Positions 58,396 to 64,000 of a DNA stretch of 64,000 nt are shown here, piece by piece. The translations under genes were made by a program, and so were the position numbers. Position 1 is the stretch's first letter, and each line of letters opens with the position of its first letter. The notes under the pieces were generated by a model, which was not told where the DNA came from, did no database searches, and saw nothing but the letters and a program-made list of their open reading frames with translations. The DNA comes from Acorus gramineus (taxonomy: Eukaryota > Streptophyta > Magnoliopsida > Acorales > Acoraceae), in assembly GCA_030737835.1 (NCBI GenBank), contig CM060850.1, positions 25,472,296 through 25,536,295 of the forward strand. Direction: 5' to 3'.

Positions 58396-59186
58396 TTCTT
58401 GAAAGATAACCTGACGCAAAATCAATCAAAGATACGATATGGTTTTCGTTGAAATGTGTTAAATGAACATTGATACATGTATGTCGGTGCTCTCATGGAG
58501 GACCAAACATTTTCAATTATCTTCTATTATTTTCTTCGGAGTGCTGTTATACAGCTTTGTTATCTGATATAGATTGATAGAAAATTATTGAAGCATATAT
58601 TTACATTAATGATATATATGTTTCGATAAATTTTTTTGCATTTATTATAAATATATTCATTTAATTAATTGAGATATATATTTCATGTTTTATAAAAACA
58701 CGTTTTATTAAATGGAATGTATTATTTTAAAAAAAATTCAAAAAACGTGTAAACTGGAATAAGGGTTGGAAAAAAAAGAATTGTATATAACATTATCATT
58801 TTCTATATTAATCAACAAGCATTTTCATTTTTTTTCTCCTTATTTTATGATTTTGAATTTCTTTTAGTTTAATTTGAATAAAATTTTATGTTTACACATA
58901 CAGATTTTCTATACACGGAGAGTTCCTTTTCCACCCTTTTAGTTCTCTATCTCACCCCTACAAATAATTTTTTTTTTTTTTTTTGTGGTTGAAAAATGAG
59001 AAAAAGATAGGTAAATGAGTTAAAAGCCGAAAGAGAGAAAAACAGAGAATGGTTAGGGCAAAGACAGCAAAAGAGAGAAAAGAGGGGGGACTGAAGGAGG
59101 GGGGAGGCCACCTTCCCCCACTCACAATTTTAAAGGTGGGAGGGGCGGCAAGTGGCGCCCTCTCCCCCATTTATTTTTTGGGTTTT

Positions 59187-59443
59187 TTTATTTTTAAGTC
59201 TCTGTAAACTATATAATTTAGTGATCGATCCCTCATTTCTTCATATTTTAGTTTAAATCTTCACATTTAAAGGATATGTTCCTTTTAGTCCCTCTGAAGG
59301 ATTAAAAACAGAACTAAATGATTTAGTAATAGGTCCTTCTTAAAGACTAATAAGAAACATAAATCTAGAGACTAAAACTAAAATATGAAGAAGTGAATGA
59401 TTCGATCATTAAATCATATAGTTTACATGGACTAAAAATAAAA
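59187..59443. mobile_element. Fold-back MITE, about 255 bp
   Basis: TTTTTATTTTTAAGTC...TGTAAACTATATAATTTAGTGATCG at the left returns inverted as CGATCATTAAATCATATAGTTTACATGGACTAAAAATAAAAA at the right. ATTTCTTCATATTTTAGTTT also pairs with AAACTAAAATATGAAGAAGT. Almost the whole element is self-complementary. Confidence 0.75.
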
Positions 59444-60232
59444 AATTCTTATTTTTTTGGGGCCAAGTCCCCCAAATAATTTTAAAAATAAACTCTTACG
59501 GGGAGGAGGGGCTCTTATAGTTAAAAAAAAAAGAAAAAAAAAATTTGGGGGCCGGCCTGAGTTCTGAAACCCAAGCCTGGGCCCTTGGATAGGGCCTTTG
59601 CCTGATTTTTTGTTCAAGGCCCCCGGCCCGCTGGCCAGCGGGCTACTCTGTTTTCACGGGCCGGGCTGATGCCTAATAGAAATAAGAACAAATCCCAACT
59701 TAACGGCAAGAAAAACTCTCAAACTCAATGAAACTATAAGGATTGATCATACATAAATAAGTTTAGAAAAACAACAATAGATATCATGAAAAACATTCAA
59801 AAGCTCATGAGAATTTTTTGGATACCGATTTGATACAGATTTTTTGGTTAATTGAGAGGCTTAAATAACTCCAACATACACATTCTTTCGACACTAAAAA
59901 TCTTAACACATGGAGCACGGATAAATATGATTAAACAGCATGTAAACCTTTTAAAAATCATCAAATCATTTATTATAAATGAAGACTTAAAAACGAAATG
60001 CAAGAAGTAATCTCATCAAAAAAATTATTTGCATAAAGTGACCCTCTATTCTTTTTTTACTGCTTGACAATGCCATGTTAGCATCACCTCACTCTTTTGA
60101 TTTTTTTTTAAATTGGTCATCTCAAAACATTTATATGAGCAATAAATGATATGGATCCTAATGAGATTATTTTTTCTGGTTTCTCAGCCATTAACCCCCT
60201 TTCCAATCCCATTTTCATGGCTGCATTTCGTG

Positions 60233-60459
60233 TTAGGCTCCGTTTGGATCCGTCTCTCGGGCCATCGCGTTTGCCGAAGCATGGAAGAAACGTCAAAGTG
60301 ATTTTTCAGAGCGTTGACGAAGATACCGTAAAATAAGCGTTCAACGCGGGGAGAAGTGATCGAACGCGAACGCGGGTCTTAGTGTTTAGCAATGAGTTCA
60401 CTATCCGTTGTGTCGACCGGCCCAAACGCGGCTTCAACGCTGATGCAAACGGAGCCTTA
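60233..60459. mobile_element. Tourist-type (PIF/Harbinger) MITE with TTA duplication
   Basis: The element 60236-60456 (221 bp) starts GGCTCCGTTTGGATC and ends GATGCAAACGGAGCC, a 15-bp terminal inverted repeat with one mismatch. It is flanked by TTA at 60233-60235 and 60457-60459, the PIF/Harbinger target duplication. The short frame 60151-60336 across its left end is not a gene. Confidence 0.85.
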
Positions 60460-60989
60460 ATCTCACCGAGACCTTTCTTTCTCATTCACCGTGACAAAAA
60501 TAATTCAAGTGAACAAAAAAAAAAATGATCGTGGGCTCTCCTTGTCTAGTTGATAAGAAGAACGTGATGTGAATTATTACAAATTGTGTTTAAAGAGATA
60601 ATATGGATTCGTATTATTCATTTTTTATGGTTGCAAAATTGTTAAATTAGATTTTTTTTATAGAAATTTTAAAAAATAGTTGACTTAGGTATTTCTAAGT
60701 TTTAGTCATTCTTTTAGGTCTTTTTTTTATAATAATTGATCAAATTAATATTATCCAAAAACATTTAAATGTTAAATAATTGTATTTTAAAATAATCATT
60801 TTTTAAAATAAACTAAATATATTTAATATTGATCTCATTTCAAACACCTCAAAAGACATTTTTTTACGGTTGTGGTTTTCTAAAATTTAAATTTCTAGAA
60901 TAATAATTATGCGTTATCAGACATATAAAATTGTTAAAAGTAAAAAAAAAAAAAAAAAAACCTAAAAATGGTGTGAGACCCACTTGCAT

Positions 60990-61425
60990 GTGAGATTGGG
61001 GATGCTACTTGGATCGGGTTTGGTTATAAAAATCAGGTTCGGTTTTGAGTTCGGGTTCACAAATTCGGTTTGAGTCAGAAATCGAGTTAGGTTCGAATTG
61101 GCATCATAGACAACTTGACTCAACTTGAACATGTAGTAGATACACATATGATATTCAAAATGGGTCATGGAACATTGATACTTGATTCTTTATTCTAATT
61201 CTATCTTATTACGATATAATTTTTTTTTTTTTTTTACTTATTAGATTGTTTTGGTGGGTGATTAAAATTTAAAATGTATGTGTTTTTTTTAAAAAAATTA
61301 AGTTTAAAAATCAAGTTTCAATTCAAATTATCATCGGTTGAGTTTGGATTAAAGTCGTCGGATTAAAATTTGGGTTGCGTTCAGTTTGACCGAACTCAAC
61401 CAACTTGATTGGAGCCCTATGTGAG
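60990..61425. repeat. CGGGTT-rich dispersed repeat, copy 3
   Basis: GGATCGGGTTTGGTT, GGTTCGGTTTTGAGTTCGGG, CAAATTCGGTTTGAGTC at the left and GGTTGCGTTCAGTTTGACCG, AACTCAACCAACTTGATTGG at the right are inversely related in composition. The middle is AT-rich. Confidence 0.4.
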
Positions 61426-62721
61426 ACACGTAATGTTTCTTGCATTAAATAGTGATGGCTATTTAAAAAAGGAAAAGAAAAGTAGGATCGTGATGTGACG
61501 ATGACATGGCATGGTAAAATGGAATATAAAAGGTCATTTATGTAAATAATTTTTTAAAAATATTATTTTTAATATTAATTATAAAATTAATAAATGCTTT
61601 GTATCGGGCATCATTCTACCATTAATAAAAAAAAATTAAAAACTGATTGTCTATAGTTTAAAAATAATGTTTTTAAGCTTTATCTTTTAAGCTTCATCAC
61701 AAGTCCTATAAGGTGACAAAAAGATATTATCTATTTTACTATTTTAACATTAATCGATAATCACACCCTAAAACACGGTGACGGCTAAGATTTCACATCT
61801 TCATCCGTGCGTCGTGGAGGAGTATTAATTCATGTCTTTCTTTTTTTGAAATGTTCAATTGAATTCTTATTCATTCATTATTGATCGATCTTTTATTCAG
61901 AACTAAATTTTTTTATGAAGAACACTTAATAGCATATCCAAATTTTTACTTTCGAGGGATTTGTAGTAACTGATTCATTGTTTTTCGATTTGGATTTCGT
62001 TTCAATATCTGTTAGAATATGTTTGACATTTGTTATTTTGGATTTGCAATTGAGTTTTATTTGTAATTCGTTTTGTTTAATATTAAAAAGTTTATTTTTC
62101 ATGTTTTGATCGTGTTGGAATGTCAGCTACATCTGAATTTAAATTTAACATTTTTATGATTTTTATTTTGAATGTCTGTTACATTTTTAAAACTAAAACA
62201 CAAAACCATTTTATGTATTAATCGTGGGTTACATTTATACCCATAATTCTCTAAAATAATAAACCAAGGGTCCGTTGGGGGAGCGTGTTTGGGGATGCTG
62301 CGCTGGTGGAAGTGATGGTGAGTTAAAAAACTAGTGTTTTAAGGCGTCAAGGAAGCGAGAAAAAAATACACATTAAACGCTCAACCTGAACAGTTAATGC
62401 AAACGCCAATTTTGTGTTTATTTTGAAGTTTATGTTGTACCGTGTTCATCGACACAAATGTGTCCCAGATGCAGTGCCAAACGGATCTCAAGAAACTAAT
62501 GTAAGAGTATTTATTTTGTATTACAATCTACTCTACCGAGACAACACAAAACAAGATGCATTCAAATAAAAAGAAGAGACATATAGCTTTAATAAAACAC
62601 AAATTGTACAACCTCCATCAAATTGCATTTCAATTTTCAATATAGACATTAATTAATTAGCAACTTGATCCACTGAACATTTGGTGGAGGCGTGTTCCCG
62701 TCCATGGTTCCTTGACATAGT

Positions 62722-62739
62722 GGGGGGGGGGGGGGGGGG
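62722..62739 (+). repeat. Homopolymer run of about 18 G
   Basis: An uninterrupted G run follows CATAGT and precedes ACGAAGCG. Such runs are unstable, hard to sequence and potentially G-quadruplex forming, so the exact length is uncertain. Confidence 0.8.
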
Positions 62740-63108
62740 ACGAAGCGATGTTTTGTGGCGTTAGAGGATTGCGTGTTCATAAACACAATACGACAAGATG
62801 ACTACGGGTGCTTGACGCGAGCCGCGAAAACCTATTTGTTTGCTCGCTTGTGTCCGCCGAGGCCCACCAACGCTATAGTACTGCAGAACCGCTCCGTCAA
62901 ACGGGGCCTTAAAGAAGTGTTGTTCTAATAAAAGCTTCCTGAACACAGGTCATTTTGTGCAAAAAATACGTCCAACACATCTTCAATGCCCACGCCAAAC
63001 TGTGTTTGGATCCACAATGGAGTTTTGGTGGATTGTTCGTCACGGAATACTCTCCACCACAGATACACATTAAACTTGTTGTCCTTGAACCATTTCAAAA
63101 CCATTAAT

Positions 63109-63710
63109 TCATTTTAAGTACAAATCCGAGAAAACCCTCTCACGAGCATCACAAACAAATCGCTTCCGGAGATCCACGTCAGGGTCCAGCTCAAAAAGAT
63201 GCCAGCTCAACCCACGAAACACGAGCGCAAACTCCTCTTCCCAATCATCCTCCCCACTCACCCGAACCTCCATCGCGAGCCTCTCCCCCGCCTCCATCAA
63301 GAATGGGCCCACGCCCACAACCGGTGCCAACTTCAGCCATTGCAAGACCACACGCATCACCGCCTTCAGCATGTGTTGCGCGTGCCACGCCAGTCCCCAC
63401 GCCACCCGCACCTCATCCCTGGCCCGCGCTGCCAAAAACTCCAGCCCGAGATCCGAGGACGCGCGAAAATTGTTCCCAAGCACAGCGATCCTGTTGAGCT
63501 GTGACGCGGACCAGTTCACCCCAAAAAGGTTGTCTATCATCCAGCGACAACAGTGAGGCATGAAGAACAACGTCGGACCCGTGACCATGCAGCGGCAGTG
63601 TTCGTTAACGGATAGGACAGCGCAGCCGAGGGAGACGATGACACGGCACTTGATGGAGGAGAGGACCGGGTGGAAGACCTCGAGTAGGTGAATTCTGAGA
63701 TGGTGCGCGA
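63109..63710 (-). pseudogene. SRR1-like protein, 5' part cut off by a hAT-like insertion
   Basis: SRR1 family (SENSITIVITY TO RED LIGHT REDUCED 1; clock and phytochrome signalling in Arabidopsis). The minus-strand frame runs open for about 200 codons: LLEVFHPVLSS, GCAVLSVNEHCR, PTLFFMPHC, DNLFGVNWSASQLNRIAVLGNNF, then GLSWHLFELD near the end, all in SRR1 order. The N-terminal half of the domain is absent: at 63711 the sequence becomes CAGGGACGGAGCCATGATTT, a hAT-type end, and the frame meets a stop in it. The open frame suggests the insertion is recent or that the gene is still partly used. If the rest lies beyond the element, the gene is disrupted; the window ends too early to tell. Confidence 0.72.
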
Positions 63711-64000
63711 CAGGGACGGAGCCATGATTTTATTTTAGGATGGATTAAATTGAAATTTTATAATAAAGTCTTTACTTTTTATTTCACAAAAAGTTTTAAA
63801 ATATTTAATATATTTGTTTAAATAATCAAAACTATTAAGAAACAGATCAATATGAAAAAAAATCAATTTTTTAATATCTCTAGTTAAATATCAACATCAA
63901 TTCATTACGACCAATCAATCAAAGAACAAAACAGCATATGATCATATTGAAAATTAACAAACCAAACAACCGAAGAAAAATAAAATAATAAAAAAAAACA
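63711..64000. mobile_element. hAT-like element, left end only (runs out of window)
   Basis: Starts CAGGGACGGAGCCATGATTT followed by TATTTTAGGATGGATTAAAT, closely matching the inverse of the right end of the hAT element at 47232-48058 (CAGGGGCGGATCTGGGACTT, TATTTTAGGATGGGCTGAAC). The interior seen is AT-rich and non-coding. The 8 bp before it, GTGCGCGA (63703-63710), would be its target duplication. Confidence 0.7.

Larger units (their letters stand above)
56844..60235. other. FLA downstream region and repeat-rich spacer
   Basis: The FLA 3' end lies in the first few hundred bases. Then follow a CGGGTTG-rich repeat (57440-57945), a dispersed repeat (57955-58395), an AT-rich stretch, a G/C-run-rich block (59080-59170), a fold-back MITE (59187-59443) and a GGCC-rich block (59450-59660). 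No gene is supported. Confidence 0.5.
60460..63108. other. AT-rich repeat spacer before the SRR1-like gene
   Basis: No gene is supported. It holds a CGGGTT-rich repeat (60990-61425), AT-rich DNA, degenerate TE ends of CCGTTTGG type (about 62270-62500 and 62880-62910) and an 18-base G run at about 62722-62739. Confidence 0.5.

Overview
The window reads as nuclear DNA of a flowering plant, most likely a eudicot. Genes carry short GT-AG introns in an AT-rich background, products are plant-specific or plant-type (chloroplast copper chaperone for SOD, fasciclin-like arabinogalactan protein, xyloglucan-galactosyltransferase-like GT47, FAR1/MuDR-like relics), and the spaces between genes are filled with plant transposon types. 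The sequence alone does not identify the species.

Six intact-looking genes and one interrupted gene are supported. In order they are: CCS, the copper chaperone for Cu/Zn superoxide dismutase (+, 935-5606, 6 exons, 326 aa); a basic, probably nucleolar plant protein resembling CCDC137 (+, 7811-13470, 6 exons, 286 aa); an OMA1-type mitochondrial metalloprotease (-, 19337-16492, 3 exons, 436 aa); the DEAD-box RNA helicase RH7/PRH75 with GUCT and RGG regions (-, 28202-22437, 13 exons, 693 aa); a GT47 exostosin-family galactosyltransferase (+, 43193-45047, 2 exons, 474 aa); a fasciclin-like arabinogalactan protein (+, 55581-56843, one exon, 420 aa); and an SRR1-like gene (-, 63710-63109) cut at its 5' side by a hAT-like element that runs out of the window. 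All exon joins listed were checked by hand to keep the reading frame and use GT/AG sites.

The genes do not form a pathway or operon. CCS carries a plausible miR398 target site. The CCDC137-like gene and RH7 both have telo-box motifs beside their starts, which fits shared control of ribosome biogenesis. GT47 and FLA both act on the cell wall but lie 10 kb apart.

The region from 28.3 to 55.5 kb, and the spaces around it, is a transposon graveyard with several well-delimited insertions: a 957-bp palindromic MULE-type element with an exact 9-bp target duplication (19617-20573); a second fold-back beside it; a solo LTR with a 5-bp duplication (31297-32299); three short 5'-truncated LINE tails with 12-27 bp duplications; a MULE with long inverted repeats carrying FAR1/FRS-like C-terminal exons (35310-37459); a hAT element with an exact 8-bp duplication nested inside a fold-back element (47232-48058 in 46934-48265); a 3.8-kb MULE with a decayed MuDR-type transposase and arrays of a GTGTAC motif (48281-52067); and a Tourist-type MITE with TTA duplications (60236-60456).

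No evidence of a novel multi-gene system was found. The points most worth a second look are the apparent intron gain in the GT47 gene, the exon-plus-intron duplication in the CCDC137-like gene, the two MULEs, and the hAT family that interrupts the SRR1-like gene.
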